This document shows, piece by piece, positions 52,621 to 61,986 of a DNA stretch of 64,000 bases (position 1 is the first letter of the stretch; each line of letters starts with the position of its first letter). A model generated the notes under the pieces. It was not told the origin of the DNA. It saw only the letters and a list, made by a program, of their open reading frames with translations, and searched no databases. The position numbers and the translations under genes were made by a program. The stretch comes from Variovorax sp. PCZ-1. GTDB taxonomy: Bacteria > Pseudomonadota > Gammaproteobacteria > Burkholderiales > Burkholderiaceae_C. The stretch is from the NCBI RefSeq assembly GCF_018413605.1, contig NZ_JAHCDN010000001.1:930001-994000 (forward strand). Reading direction: 5' to 3'.

Positions 52621-54009
52621 ATGACTGCTCAATCTACATCCACTCAGCCTTTAGAAGGCTTTTCCTACTCGCGTGCAAGCTTTGAAAACTTGGTCGATAG
52701 TGCTCTCGCGCATGCCAAAAAAATCGGCGCGACAGATGCTGCTGCTGAAGCTTCTGAGGGTAGCGGCCTTTCCGTTTCGGCGCGCTTGGGCAAGTTGGAA
52801 AATGTGGAGTGCAATCGCGATAAATCTCTCGGGGTCACGGTCTATGTCGGCAAGCGCCGCGGCAATGCCAGCACCTCCGATTTCTCCGAAACGGCGATCC
52901 AGCAAACCGTGCAAGCGGCCTACGATATTGCGCGTTTTACTGCGGAAGATCCGGTGGCTGGTTTGCCAGATTTGCAAGATGTGGCCACCAGCTACCCTGA
53001 TCTTGATCTGTTTCACCCCTGGGTGCTGAGCAGCGAAGCCGCTCTGGAGCTGGCGCTGCGCTGTGAAGATGCAGCGCTCACAACCGACAAGCGCATCACC
53101 AACAGCGAAGGCGCTGGCGTATCTGCTCAGCAAAGCCACTTCTTCGCGGCGCATTTACGCGGCGGGCAGATGGGCTTTCGCGGTGGCTATGCCTCCAGCC
53201 GCCATTCCATGAGTGTGGCGCCCATTGCTGGCAAGGGCGATGGTATGCAGCGAGATTACTGGTACAGCTCCGAGCGCAATGCCTGCGATATGGCCAGCCC
53301 AGATGCGGTGGGGCGCTATGCTGCCGAGCGCGCCCTCTCGCGCCTGAAGGCGCGCAAGATCGCCACCACGCAATGCCCGGTGCTCTTTGAATCGCCTTTG
53401 GCGGCTGGCTTGTTGGGTGGCTTCGTGCAAGCGGTCAGTGGTGGCGCGCTGTATCGCAAAAGCTCCTTCTTGCTCGATTCCATGGGCCAGCAAGTTTTCC
53501 CCAAACATATCGACATCATGGAAGATCCCCATGTGATGGGTGGCAAGGCCAGTGCGCCCTTTGATGAAGAAGGCGTGAAAACGCATGCTCGCAAGGTGGT
53601 GGATGCTGGCAAGGTGGGCGGTTATTTCCTCTCCACTTACTCTGCTCGCAAGCTCGGTATGCGCACCACAGGCAATGCGGGTGGCTCACACAACCTCACG
53701 CTGACATCGCGACAAACCCAAAGCGGCGATGATCTGGATGCCATGCTGCAAAAACTCGATACAGGTCTCTTCGTGATCGAGCTGATGGGGCAGGGCGTGA
53801 ACTACGTCACTGGCGATTACTCGCGGGGGGCAACCGGCTTTTGGGTCGAAAAGGGCCGCATCGCCTACCCCGTGCAAGAGATCACGATTGCTGGCAACCT
53901 CAAAGAGATGTTCAAAGGTATCGAAGCCATTGGCTCGGATGCCTACACTTTTGGCGGCAAACGCACCGGTTCGGTTTTGATCAACCGCATGAAGGTCGCT
54001 GGTAGTTAG
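52621..54009 (+). CDS. pmbA: Metalloprotease subunit PmbA (TldE)
   Basis: 462 aa, TldD/PmbA family. It works with TldD to process modified peptides and antitoxins. The family pattern is clear in RLGKLENVECNRDKSLGVTVYVGKRRG, VLFESPLAAGLLGGF and FVIELMGQGVNYVTGDYSRGATGFWVEKGRIAYPVQEITIAGNLKEMF. PmbA lacks the HExxxH of TldD, and I see none here. tldD is not in the window. Confidence 0.95.
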   Translation: MTAQSTSTQPLEGFSYSRASFENLVDSALAHAKKIGATDAAAEASEGSGLSVSARLGKLENVECNRDKSLGVTVYVGKRRGNASTSDFSETAIQQTVQAAYDIARFTAEDPVAGLPDLQDVATSYPDLDLFHPWVLSSEAALELALRCEDAALTTDKRITNSEGAGVSAQQSHFFAAHLRGGQMGFRGGYASSRHSMSVAPIAGKGDGMQRDYWYSSERNACDMASPDAVGRYAAERALSRLKARKIATTQCPVLFESPLAAGLLGGFVQAVSGGALYRKSSFLLDSMGQQVFPKHIDIMEDPHVMGGKASAPFDEEGVKTHARKVVDAGKVGGYFLSTYSARKLGMRTTGNAGGSHNLTLTSRQTQSGDDLDAMLQKLDTGLFVIELMGQGVNYVTGDYSRGATGFWVEKGRIAYPVQEITIAGNLKEMFKGIEAIGSDAYTFGGKRTGSVLINRMKVAGS

Positions 54010-54086
54010 CACGATGCATCAAACCACAGGTGGATCGTATGCGCGTATCTCCCTACCCTTAGGCTTATGTGTGGAATAAGGATCTG

Positions 54087-54130
54087 GCCAGCATAAATAC
54101 TGCGCTAGTTGCTATCAATATAGTAGCAAA
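54087..54130 (-). repeat. Dispersed repeat A, copy 14 (intergenic)
   Basis: GCCAGCATAAATACTGCGCT then AGTTGCTATCAATATAGTAGCAAA. A reverse copy between pmbA and the desaturase-type gene. Confidence 0.85.
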
Positions 54131-54184
54131 AGGATTTTTTGAAACTGTATACAGAATCTGCTCAATTGCGCTAAAGTCTGTGTG

Positions 54185-55090
54185 ATGGAAGGTTTACCGA
54201 GTTATTTGCTTTGGCTGCCCGTCTTGGTGATCACAGCGTCGTTGATCGAGGCGGTTTGGATGCACCTGCGCGCGCCGGGCAGTTATGACTGGCGCGCGTT
54301 TGGTGTTTCCTTGCTGGATTTGGTGGTGCGTAATTTGCAGCGGATTTTGCTGCCAGGCTTGGTAGTGAGCCCCATTGGTGAGTGGCTTTGGGAGCATCGG
54401 CTGATGACGGTACCTCTGACCGGGGTGTGGGCGTTTGCCCTGCTGTTTGTGGGTCAAGAGTTTTGCTATTACTGGTACCACCGAGCTGCGCATCGCGTAC
54501 GGCTGATGTGGTGTACGCATGCGGTACACCATTCGCCCAATCAACTCACACTGGCGGCGGCTTATCGCCTGGGTTGGACGGCCTTTTTCTCTGGCGCGAT
54601 TTATTTCTTTTTGCCACTGATCGCTCTGGGCTTCTCACCGAGTGTGGTCGTGGCATGTTTGTTTGCCAATTTGCTCTACCAATTTTGGCTGCATGCGACT
54701 TGGATACCGAAGCTCGGGCCACTGGAGTATGTGTTCAACACACCGAGCGCGCATCGTGTGCATCACGCGGCGAATTTGGATTACTTGGATGCGAACTACG
54801 GTGGCGTGCTGATCGTGTTTGACCGACTGTTTGGCACGTATCGACAAGAGCGTGCCGAACTGCCTTGCCGCTATGGCTGGGTGCAGCCCATGAACAGCCA
54901 CAACCCGATCAAGGTGGAGCTGCATCAATGGGTTTCTCTTTTCAAAGATTTGGGCGAAGCGAAATCAACACGTGAATTCTTGGGGCTGCTGTTCAAGCCC
55001 CCTGGCTGGCGTGCCGATGGTCAGGGTCAGACGACCGAAGAACTCCAGGCACGAGCTGTTGGGTCGCTCAAGACCGAGCGTGCAGTTTAG
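54185..55090 (+). CDS. Sterol desaturase / fatty acid hydroxylase family protein
   Basis: 301 aa membrane di-iron enzyme family. The histidine boxes are visible: YWYHRAAHR, HAVHHSPNQ and SAHRVHHAANLDYLDANYGG, within four or more membrane helices. Such proteins hydroxylate or desaturate lipids; the substrate is not known. GTG at 54182 directly before the ATG is an alternative start. A CTGTATACAG palindrome lies 31 nt upstream. Confidence 0.9.
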   Translation: MEGLPSYLLWLPVLVITASLIEAVWMHLRAPGSYDWRAFGVSLLDLVVRNLQRILLPGLVVSPIGEWLWEHRLMTVPLTGVWAFALLFVGQEFCYYWYHRAAHRVRLMWCTHAVHHSPNQLTLAAAYRLGWTAFFSGAIYFFLPLIALGFSPSVVVACLFANLLYQFWLHATWIPKLGPLEYVFNTPSAHRVHHAANLDYLDANYGGVLIVFDRLFGTYRQERAELPCRYGWVQPMNSHNPIKVELHQWVSLFKDLGEAKSTREFLGLLFKPPGWRADGQGQTTEELQARAVGSLKTERAV

Positions 55091-55250
55091 TGTAGTGCCG
55101 CACTCTTTTTGCGACTTAAAAACGCGTCTTTCCCCCTGACTCGTCGTTACAAATGCTCGCCATGCCTACGGGCATGTCTGTGCTTTGCGCCTAGATTCAG
55201 AGGGAAATCCATCGTTTTTAATCAGTCGCAAAAAGAATGCACCACTACAC
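55091..55250. repeat. Long palindrome filling the space between convergent genes
   Basis: Arms TGTAGTGCCGCAC/ATGCACCACTACA, then CTTTTTGCGACT/AGTCGCAAAAAG, then TTTCCCCCTGACTC/GATTCAGAGGGAAA, with an inner hairpin ATGCC-TAC-GGGCAT. It runs from one stop codon to the other and probably ends transcription in both directions. Confidence 0.85.
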
Positions 55251-56455
55251 TAGCCGCTGATTTCTACGCGCATGCCAGCAGCGGCTAAGCGCCTCTCCAG
55301 CACTTCGCCCAAAGCCACACTGGGCGTGATCACACCAGAAGCTTTGGGTAGCTGATCTTCGTTCTCAGCCAGGGCCAGCGCTGATTCACACATCATCTTG
55401 ACCGTCGCGCCATTGCCAGCGTCCAAAGAATCGCCAATCACGACGCGCAGTTGGTGGCCTTGCGCCGATTGCCCGATCACATCAATTTTGAAGAAACCGC
55501 GCGCCATGCTGGCGGCGCTGGGGCCTTGGCCAGGCTGGGCCATCATGCGTTGCGCCAGTTTTCTTAAGGGGGAAATTTCAAGCAAGCCCATGCTGATCTT
55601 CGAGCCAACGCCAAAGCTGCCAGCCACCGCGCCCGCCACAAGCGAGCGACCAAAGCGCAAATACTCTTGATAGCTGGCCTGTTGCCCGCGCAGCGCCAAG
55701 CTGCGGCGCACCACTCGCGTGTTCACCGGCCCCATCACGAAAAGGCCGAGCCAGGCGTTGAAATCTTCATCATGATGCGCGCCTAGCGGGTCGCGGTGGG
55801 CAGACACATCTTTGGGCACAGTCCCAGCGGGATTGAGCAAAAATGGATCATTCAAAGCTTTGCTCTGCTTGGATTCGATCATGTTCATCACAGAAGCCAG
55901 CGTGCCGCCGTTGAGCCCACCACCGCCCAAGCTGAAAGCCGCTTTGATTTTGATGCAATCTTGCTTGTGGCGCTTTTTCATCTCGCGCAGCAGCAAATAG
56001 GCGCCCAGATCGCTGGGCACGGAATCAAAGCCACAGCTGGGCACGATGCGTGTGCCATCTTTTTCGGCTTTTGCGTGGTGTGCATCAATCATTTGGCGAA
56101 TCCAAGGCGTCTCGCCGGTGATATCGCAGTAATGCGTTTGATGCTTCACGCAAGCGGCCACCAATTTGCTGCCATACAGAGCGTAGGGCCCTGCGCAACT
56201 GAGCACAACGCGGGTGGAGGCGGCGAGCGTACTTAAAGCCTTCTCGTCTTGCGCATCGGCCACCACCATAGCCATCTCTTTCACGCTCGGATGCTCGTGC
56301 GCCACAGCATCTCGCGCGGCTTCAAGCTTGGCAAGCGAGCGTCCGGCAATGGCCCAGCGGGTGTTGCTGGCTGCATGCTTAGCCAGATAGGCAATCGCTT
56401 GTTGGCCAACAAAGCCCGTTGCGCCGTAGAGGATGAGGTCAAAGGTCTTGTTCAT
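55250..56455 (-). CDS. Saccharopine dehydrogenase-like NAD(P)-binding protein
   Basis: 401 aa. The N-terminal Rossmann fold has LILYGATGFVGQQAIAYLAKH, then AIAGRSLAKLEAAR and VVLSCAGPYALYGSKLVAACVKHQTHYCDITGE. This is the branch that includes trans-acting enoyl reductases and uncharacterised saccharopine dehydrogenase-like proteins, not lysine biosynthesis enzymes. The reaction and substrate are unknown. Confidence 0.88.
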   Translation of the reverse strand: MNKTFDLILYGATGFVGQQAIAYLAKHAASNTRWAIAGRSLAKLEAARDAVAHEHPSVKEMAMVVADAQDEKALSTLAASTRVVLSCAGPYALYGSKLVAACVKHQTHYCDITGETPWIRQMIDAHHAKAEKDGTRIVPSCGFDSVPSDLGAYLLLREMKKRHKQDCIKIKAAFSLGGGGLNGGTLASVMNMIESKQSKALNDPFLLNPAGTVPKDVSAHRDPLGAHHDEDFNAWLGLFVMGPVNTRVVRRSLALRGQQASYQEYLRFGRSLVAGAVAGSFGVGSKISMGLLEISPLRKLAQRMMAQPGQGPSAASMARGFFKIDVIGQSAQGHQLRVVIGDSLDAGNGATVKMMCESALALAENEDQLPKASGVITPSVALGEVLERRLAAAGMRVEISG

Positions 56456-56544
56456 GGCTGTTTCTCTGTGATGCGTTCAGTGTAGTGCCAGACAATAGCC
56501 CCAACTCTCGCTTTGACATACTCTAGGCGCTAGCATCTACGCCC

Positions 56545-57552
56545 ATGGATTCACTCTCACAACTTGTATTGGGCTCTGCCATCGGCATCGCCGTCATGGG
56601 GCGGCGTACCGCTGTTTGGAAAGCTGCACTTTGGGGCGGCATCGCAGGCACGCTGCCTGATCTGGATGCTTTGCTCGATTTTGGCGATGCTGTGCGCAAC
56701 ATGACGTATCACCGAGCCGAAAGCCATGGCTTGTTTTATCTCAGCTTGCTTGCGCCGCTGATGGCTTGGGCGGTGAGCAAACTGCATGGCGAAACGGCGC
56801 TTTTCAAGCGCTGGAGTCTCGCGTTGTGGCTCGCTCTTTTTACCCATCCCTTGCTCGACTGGTTCACGATTTATGGCACGCAATTGATGCAGCCTTTCTC
56901 CGAGCATCCGTATGGCTTGGGCAGCATGTTCATCATCGATCCGATCTACACCTTTCCTCTGTTGATCGGCGTGATCGTCGCTTTATCACGCAAACAGTTT
57001 GCAGGCTTACGCTGGAACGCGTTGGCTCTGGGTTTCTCCTGTCTTTATCTGGCTTGGAGCGCGATAGCGCAAGCGCATGTGGAGCGCATCGTGCGTGCGC
57101 AGCTGACTGCGCAGGGGCAGGGCAGCGCAAAATTCTTCGTCACACCTGCGCCGCTCAACACCATTGTCTGGCGTGTGGTGGTCATGGGCGAGCAGAGCTA
57201 TTCAGAAGGTTTTTATTCATTCACGGACAAGAGCGGCCCGATCAAGCTGGACAGCTTCGCGCATCAGCCTGCACTCATCAATGAGCTCAAAGGCAATTGG
57301 GCAGCTGAGCGCATGGCGTGGTTCACGCATGGCTTTTACAGCCTGCGTGAAGTCAAAGGCCAAGCCATCCTCACTGATTTACGCATGGGCCAAGAGCCCG
57401 GCTATGTGTTCCAGTTCGCGCTCGCGCAGCGTGAGGGCAGCGCTTGGAAGACAATCCAGCCAGAGCAAATCGGCAATCGAGGCGACGCTGCCAAAGCCTT
57501 GCCATGGCTGTGGGCACGTATCAAAGGGCAAGATGTGCCGCCGCCTAGGTAG
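56545..57552 (+). CDS. YdjM/DUF457-type membrane-bound metal-dependent hydrolase
   Basis: 335 aa. The N-terminal membrane domain has MDSLSQLVLGSAIGIAVMG, GTLPDLDALLDFGD and YHRAESHGLFYL, then FTHPLLDWFTIYG; the Asp and His residues match the DUF457 (YdjM/YfhO-like) metal-site pattern. A C-terminal soluble part follows (about 170-335). Family members include LexA-regulated YdjM and phospholipase-like proteins; the function is unproven. Confidence 0.9.
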   Translation: MDSLSQLVLGSAIGIAVMGRRTAVWKAALWGGIAGTLPDLDALLDFGDAVRNMTYHRAESHGLFYLSLLAPLMAWAVSKLHGETALFKRWSLALWLALFTHPLLDWFTIYGTQLMQPFSEHPYGLGSMFIIDPIYTFPLLIGVIVALSRKQFAGLRWNALALGFSCLYLAWSAIAQAHVERIVRAQLTAQGQGSAKFFVTPAPLNTIVWRVVVMGEQSYSEGFYSFTDKSGPIKLDSFAHQPALINELKGNWAAERMAWFTHGFYSLREVKGQAILTDLRMGQEPGYVFQFALAQREGSAWKTIQPEQIGNRGDAAKALPWLWARIKGQDVPPPR

Positions 57553-57649
57553 CTTTTGCTCATTTCCCTTTGAAATTAGTGGCATTTCGCAAGGCGCAGC
57601 GCTTTTCCTGATCCTCGCTATGATCCTTTAATTAACTCAAGAGGTCATT

Positions 57650-58477
57650 ATGAAACCGATCAGTATTTTTGTAGGCGCTGCGACAGCACTCTCATTTTCC
57701 AGCGCCAGCATGGCTCAAGAAAAATCAGAGTTGCCGCTATGGGAAATCGGTGGTTTTGGCCTTGCCGTGTCTCAGCAGGCTTATCCCGGCTCAGATCAGC
57801 AAGTCAATCGCGGGCTGGCTTTGCCCTTTGTGATATACCGCGGGCAGTTTTTGCGGGCCGACGACGGCTCAGTGGGCTTGCGCGCCCTTAAAACCAATAA
57901 TCTTGAGCTGGATATCGGTTTTTCTGGCTCGTTTGGCTCGGGCGCAGACGATATCAAAGCGCGCAACGGCATGCCTAAGCTGGGCAGCATGATCGAATTC
58001 GGGCCACGTTTGAAATGGAATCTTGGCGAAGGGCCGGGCAATGGTCGCTGGAGCGCGCAATTTCCCTTACGTGGTGTGTTTGATCTCAGCGATGGCGGGG
58101 CAAGCAAAGGCATTGCATTTGAGCCTGAGCTGGTGTTTTCACGCCGTAGCAGCAATGGCTGGGCTTATTCCAGCAGCGTCGGCGCGATTTTTGGCAATCA
58201 AAAATTAAACGACACGTTTTACGGTGTGGCTGCACCTTTCGCACTGCCCAATCGCCCAGCCTACACAGCCGAAAGCGGCCTCATTTCTTGGCGCCTAGGT
58301 GTATCAGCCAGCCGCAGTCTCGCACCAGATTGGCGCTTGTTCGGCTTTGCGCGACTCGATTCAGTGGCCGGAGCCGCCAATGAAAACAGCCCCTTGGTGC
58401 GCCAGAAAAACGGCGCATCAGTGGGCATGGGTCTGTCTTACACCTGGCTGCGATCGAGCGAAAAAGCACGCCCTTGA
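57650..58477 (+). CDS. MipA/OmpV family outer membrane protein
   Basis: 275 aa with a Sec signal ending in SMAQ. The mature protein has alternating strands typical of an outer membrane beta-barrel (GGFGLAVSQQAYPGSDQQVNRGLALPFVIYRGQFLRAD) and ends in GASVGMGLSYTWLRSSEKARP. MipA was reported as a scaffold for murein enzymes in E. coli, and OmpV is an antigen; neither role is proven here. Confidence 0.92.
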   Translation: MKPISIFVGAATALSFSSASMAQEKSELPLWEIGGFGLAVSQQAYPGSDQQVNRGLALPFVIYRGQFLRADDGSVGLRALKTNNLELDIGFSGSFGSGADDIKARNGMPKLGSMIEFGPRLKWNLGEGPGNGRWSAQFPLRGVFDLSDGGASKGIAFEPELVFSRRSSNGWAYSSSVGAIFGNQKLNDTFYGVAAPFALPNRPAYTAESGLISWRLGVSASRSLAPDWRLFGFARLDSVAGAANENSPLVRQKNGASVGMGLSYTWLRSSEKARP

Positions 58478-58608
58478 GCCTGAGGCAGTTTGCTCGTCTG
58501 CAAAGTACCTTGAAAGGTCAGCTTGAGCGATCTACAAAGGAGCTTGGCGATAGAAATGGCCAAGCACGGCGCATGTCGCTGCCAAATCAGCTGCTTGTCT
58601 GCGATACA

Positions 58609-58640
58609 TCCTGTTGCTCCCGAGCGAGCAACAGGGTTTT
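58609..58640 (+). terminator. Probable intrinsic terminator
   Basis: CCTGTTGCTC/GAGCAACAGG with a 5-6 nt loop, then GTTTTCC. It lies between the MipA gene and the second molybdenum hydroxylase pair. The T tract is short. Confidence 0.7.
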
Positions 58641-58686
58641 CCGGTTTTCGCTAAATTGATCTCATCTTTCCTACTGGAGCGCATCT

Positions 58687-59148
58687 ATGAGCATTTCTTT
58701 GAACATCAATGGCAAGGCCGTCTCGGTCGATGCTGATCCATCCACGCCGATTCTTTGGGCGCTGCGCGATAACCTGGATCTCACGGGCACGAAGTTTGGC
58801 TGCGGTATGGCGCTGTGTGGCGCGTGCACCGTGCATATGAATGGGCAGGCGATTCGCTCTTGCGTCACGCCGATCTCAGCCGCAGTGGGCCAACGCATCA
58901 CCACGATCGAAGTGCAGGCGCAAGACAAAGTGGGCAAGGCTGTGGAAGATGCTTGGGTCAAGCACGATGTGGCGCAATGCGGCTACTGCCAGAGCGGGCA
59001 AGTGATGGTGGCGACGGCTTTTCTAAAGACCAATAAGAATCCGAGCGACAGCCAAATTGATGCAGCGATGGCAGGCAATATTTGCCGCTGTGGCACATAC
59101 CAGCGCATTCGCGTGGCGATCAAAGATGCGGCCAAGGCCATCGCTTAA
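58687..59148 (+). CDS. IorA-type [2Fe-2S] subunit of molybdenum hydroxylase (second pair)
   Basis: 153 aa. The two cluster sites are CGMALCGACTVHMNG and CGYCQSGQV...CRCGTYQRI, as in the protein encoded at 49160-49621, with which it shares layout and length. Electron acceptor unknown. The next gene starts 11 nt after its stop. Confidence 0.95.
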   Translation: MSISLNINGKAVSVDADPSTPILWALRDNLDLTGTKFGCGMALCGACTVHMNGQAIRSCVTPISAAVGQRITTIEVQAQDKVGKAVEDAWVKHDVAQCGYCQSGQVMVATAFLKTNKNPSDSQIDAAMAGNICRCGTYQRIRVAIKDAAKAIA

Positions 59149-59159
59149 GGAGAAGAACC

Positions 59160-61382
59160 ATGATTCTCGACAAAATTCTCTCTCAAGCTCAAGCGGTGAA
59201 AGCCGAGCTTTCCCGCCGCAATTTCGTGACGATGACAGTTGGCGGCGCTGTGGGCCTCGCTTTCATGCCTTTGGCCAGCGACGATGTGCGCGCACAAAAC
59301 GCGCCCGCCGTGCCTCCCGGCCAAAAGCCCACGGAGCGCCCTGGCGCATTTGTGAGCATTGCCAAAGACGGCACAGCCACCGTGCTGTGCAACCGCATGG
59401 ATATGGGGCAGGGCATTGAAACGGCGCTTGCCATGATCTGCGCTGAAGAGCTGGGCGTTGAGTGGAGCAAGGTGAAAACCGGCTTTGGCAACCAGATGCC
59501 GAATTACGTTGACCCGATGATGGGCATGCACCTCACGGGCGGTTCGAACTCGGTGAAAAACAGTTATACGCAATACCGCGAGCTGGGTGCGCGCACCAAG
59601 GCGATGATGATCACGGCGGCATCCAAGCAATTGAATGTGGCTGCTGCGCAGCTCACTGCAGCCAAGGGCATGATCTCGGGCGGCGGTAAATCTGTGGGCT
59701 ATGGCGATGTATTTGAAGCGGCGATGAAAGAGCCGATTCCAGCAACCGTGACACTCAAAGATCCGAAAGATTTTGAGCTCATCGGTAAGCCCACAGGCCT
59801 CAAAGTTTCGCAAGCGAAATCGACGGGTGCGCAGAAATACGGTATTGATATCAAACTGCCCGGCATGCTCACTGCTGTGATCGTCGATCCGCCCGTGTTT
59901 GGCGCAAAGTTCAAGAGTTTTGATGCGAGCGCTGCTGAGAAGGTCAAAGGCGTGCGCGCTGTACTGCCTGTAGATTTGGATCGTGGTGGCAAAGGTATCG
60001 CCGTGGTGGCTGATGGCTACTGGCCTGCCAAAATGGGGCGCGATGCGCTCAAAGTAGAGTGGGATACCAGCGGCGTGGCCAAAGCTGATACCGCTGCCAT
60101 GCTCAAGCAGTATCAAGAGCTGGCTAAGAAAAAGGGGCTGGCTGTGCCCGGTGGCAAGCTCACGGCTGATACGTCAAAAATGGCTGCTGCGCCTAATAAA
60201 ATCACTGCCGATTTCGTCTTTCCCTACTTGAACCACGCCCAGATGGAGCCGCTGGCGTGTACGGTAGATTTGAAGGCAGATCGCTGCGATGTGTACACCG
60301 CATCGCAAATGCCCGGCGTGGACACAGGCGCGATTGCTAAAGCCACAGGCGTGCCTGCTGACAAGATCATGATTCATGTGCAAATGGCAGGCGGTGGCTT
60401 TGGCCGCCGCGCTGTGCCAACCAGCGAATACTTGGTGGAATCAGCGAACGTGGCAAAAGCCCTCGCAGCTGCGGGCAAACGCGCGCCAGTGAAGGTGATT
60501 TGGAGCCGTGAGGATGATCTGAAGGCGGGCTACTACCGGCCCTTCACCGTGCACCGCGCCGAAATTGGCTTTGATGCACAGGGCAATATCGCCGGCTGGG
60601 AAAACGTGATCGTTTCGCAAAGTATCTTAAAAGGCTCGCCCTTTGAGGCTTTCCTCGTGAAAGATGGTGTGGACGGCACCACACATGAAGGCATGAAAGA
60701 TGGCTACGACATTCCCATCAATGTGACCGTGCATCACCCCGAGGTGAATGTGCCCACGCTGTGGTGGCGTTCGGTGGGTTCCACGCATACGGCGTTTGTG
60801 ATGGAAACGCTGATTGATGAAGTGGCTGCGGCTTCAAGCCAAGATCCTGTGGCTTATCGCATGAAGCTCTTGGGTGACAAGCATCCGCGCCACAAAGCCG
60901 CGCTGCAAATCGCAGTAGACAAGAGTGGCTATGGCAAGCGCAACTTGCCTGCCGGCCAGCATTGGGGTGTGGCAGTGCATGAAAGTTTTGAATCGGTGGT
61001 GGCTTTCGTCGTGAGCGCGAGCGTGAAAGACGGCAAGCCTGTGGTTCACAGCGTGGACGCAGGCGTGCATTGCAACCGCGTGATCAACCCACGCACGGTA
61101 GAAACGCAGGTGCAAGGCTCGGCCATCATGGCGCTTTCCACCTGCATGCCTGGTCACGCGATCACCTTCAAAGATGGCGTGGTGGAGCAAAGTAATTACA
61201 GCGACTTCCCGCCCGCGCGTATCACTGATGCACCCACGATCAATGTGCATATCGTGCCAAGCACGGATGCGCCCAAAGGCATGGGCGAGCCTGGCTTGCC
61301 GCCGTTTGCACCCGCGCTGGCCAATGCGCTGCGCCGAGCGACCGGTAAGCCTTTGCGTGAGATGCCTTTTAAATTGGCTTGA
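59160..61382 (+). CDS. IorB-type molybdenum hydroxylase large subunit (second pair)
   Basis: 740 aa, related to the protein at 46993-49146. It has a Tat-like signal LSRRNFVTMTVGGAVG, cofactor motifs MGQGIETALAMICAEELGVEW and GGGFGRRAVPTSEY, and the catalytic Glu in KGMGEPGLPPFAPAL. Substrate unknown. AGGAGA lies before the ATG at 59160. No FAD subunit, cytochrome or dedicated XdhC-like chaperone follows. Confidence 0.93.
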   Translation: MILDKILSQAQAVKAELSRRNFVTMTVGGAVGLAFMPLASDDVRAQNAPAVPPGQKPTERPGAFVSIAKDGTATVLCNRMDMGQGIETALAMICAEELGVEWSKVKTGFGNQMPNYVDPMMGMHLTGGSNSVKNSYTQYRELGARTKAMMITAASKQLNVAAAQLTAAKGMISGGGKSVGYGDVFEAAMKEPIPATVTLKDPKDFELIGKPTGLKVSQAKSTGAQKYGIDIKLPGMLTAVIVDPPVFGAKFKSFDASAAEKVKGVRAVLPVDLDRGGKGIAVVADGYWPAKMGRDALKVEWDTSGVAKADTAAMLKQYQELAKKKGLAVPGGKLTADTSKMAAAPNKITADFVFPYLNHAQMEPLACTVDLKADRCDVYTASQMPGVDTGAIAKATGVPADKIMIHVQMAGGGFGRRAVPTSEYLVESANVAKALAAAGKRAPVKVIWSREDDLKAGYYRPFTVHRAEIGFDAQGNIAGWENVIVSQSILKGSPFEAFLVKDGVDGTTHEGMKDGYDIPINVTVHHPEVNVPTLWWRSVGSTHTAFVMETLIDEVAAASSQDPVAYRMKLLGDKHPRHKAALQIAVDKSGYGKRNLPAGQHWGVAVHESFESVVAFVVSASVKDGKPVVHSVDAGVHCNRVINPRTVETQVQGSAIMALSTCMPGHAITFKDGVVEQSNYSDFPPARITDAPTINVHIVPSTDAPKGMGEPGLPPFAPALANALRRATGKPLREMPFKLA

Positions 61383-61401
61383 CCTTCCTCTTCACGCTTA
61401 T

Positions 61402-61427
61402 CAACCGCCTTCGGGCGGTTTTTTATT
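61402..61427 (+). terminator. Intrinsic terminator after the second molybdenum hydroxylase
   Basis: AACCGCC-TTC-GGGCGGTT followed by TTTTATT, 20 nt after the stop. Confidence 0.9.
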
Positions 61428-61460
61428 GATACGATGTTGCTCTTCATTCAGAGAGTCGCC

Positions 61461-61874
61461 ATGCAACCTTTTCATCTTGCCTTCCCCGTCACCGATCTAC
61501 AAAAAGCCCGCGCCTTCTATGGTGATCTGCTGGGCTGCCCAGAAGGGCGCAGCAGCTCGGAATGGGTGGACTTTAATTTCCATGGCCACCAAATCGTCGC
61601 GCATCTGTGCCCCACGATGAATACCGACACCGCCAAAAGCGAGGTCGATGGCCACGGCGTGCCGGTGCGGCATTTTGGTTTGGTGATGAATTTGCCAGAG
61701 TGGGAAACGCTCGCTGCCAAGCTCAAAGCGATGGGCACGAAATTCATCATTGAGCCTTACATTCGCTTCAAAGGCGAGCCTGGCGAGCAGGCCACGATGT
61801 TTTTCCTCGATCCGTTTGGCAATGCGATTGAGTTCAAAGCCTTCAAGAGCATGAATTCTCTGTTTGCGAAGTGA
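61461..61874 (+). CDS. VOC family (glyoxalase/dioxygenase-fold) protein
   Basis: 137 aa with the paired beta-alpha-beta-beta-beta modules: [45 protein letters not shown] and [24 protein letters not shown]...[15 protein letters not shown]. The conserved His and Glu residues could bind a metal. Substrate unknown. The ATG at 61461 follows GAGAG. Confidence 0.92.
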   Translation: MQPFHLAFPVTDLQKARAFYGDLLGCPEGRSSSEWVDFNFHGHQIVAHLCPTMNTDTAKSEVDGHGVPVRHFGLVMNLPEWETLAAKLKAMGTKFIIEPYIRFKGEPGEQATMFFLDPFGNAIEFKAFKSMNSLFAK

Positions 61875-61898
61875 TTTTTTAAGCGTTTTGAGCGGTTT

Positions 61899-61946
61899 GC
61901 CTGCATAGAACCTGCGCAAAGTGCTATCAAAATGATACTTTTGGCA
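61899..61946 (-). repeat. Dispersed repeat A, copy 15 (intergenic)
   Basis: GCCTGCATAGAACCTGCGCAA then AGTGCTATCAAAATGATAC. A reverse copy between the VOC and GFA genes. Confidence 0.88.
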
Positions 61947-61986
61947 ATGTGATGGTTTCCTCAATCCATGCTGTAGGAGATGGCGC

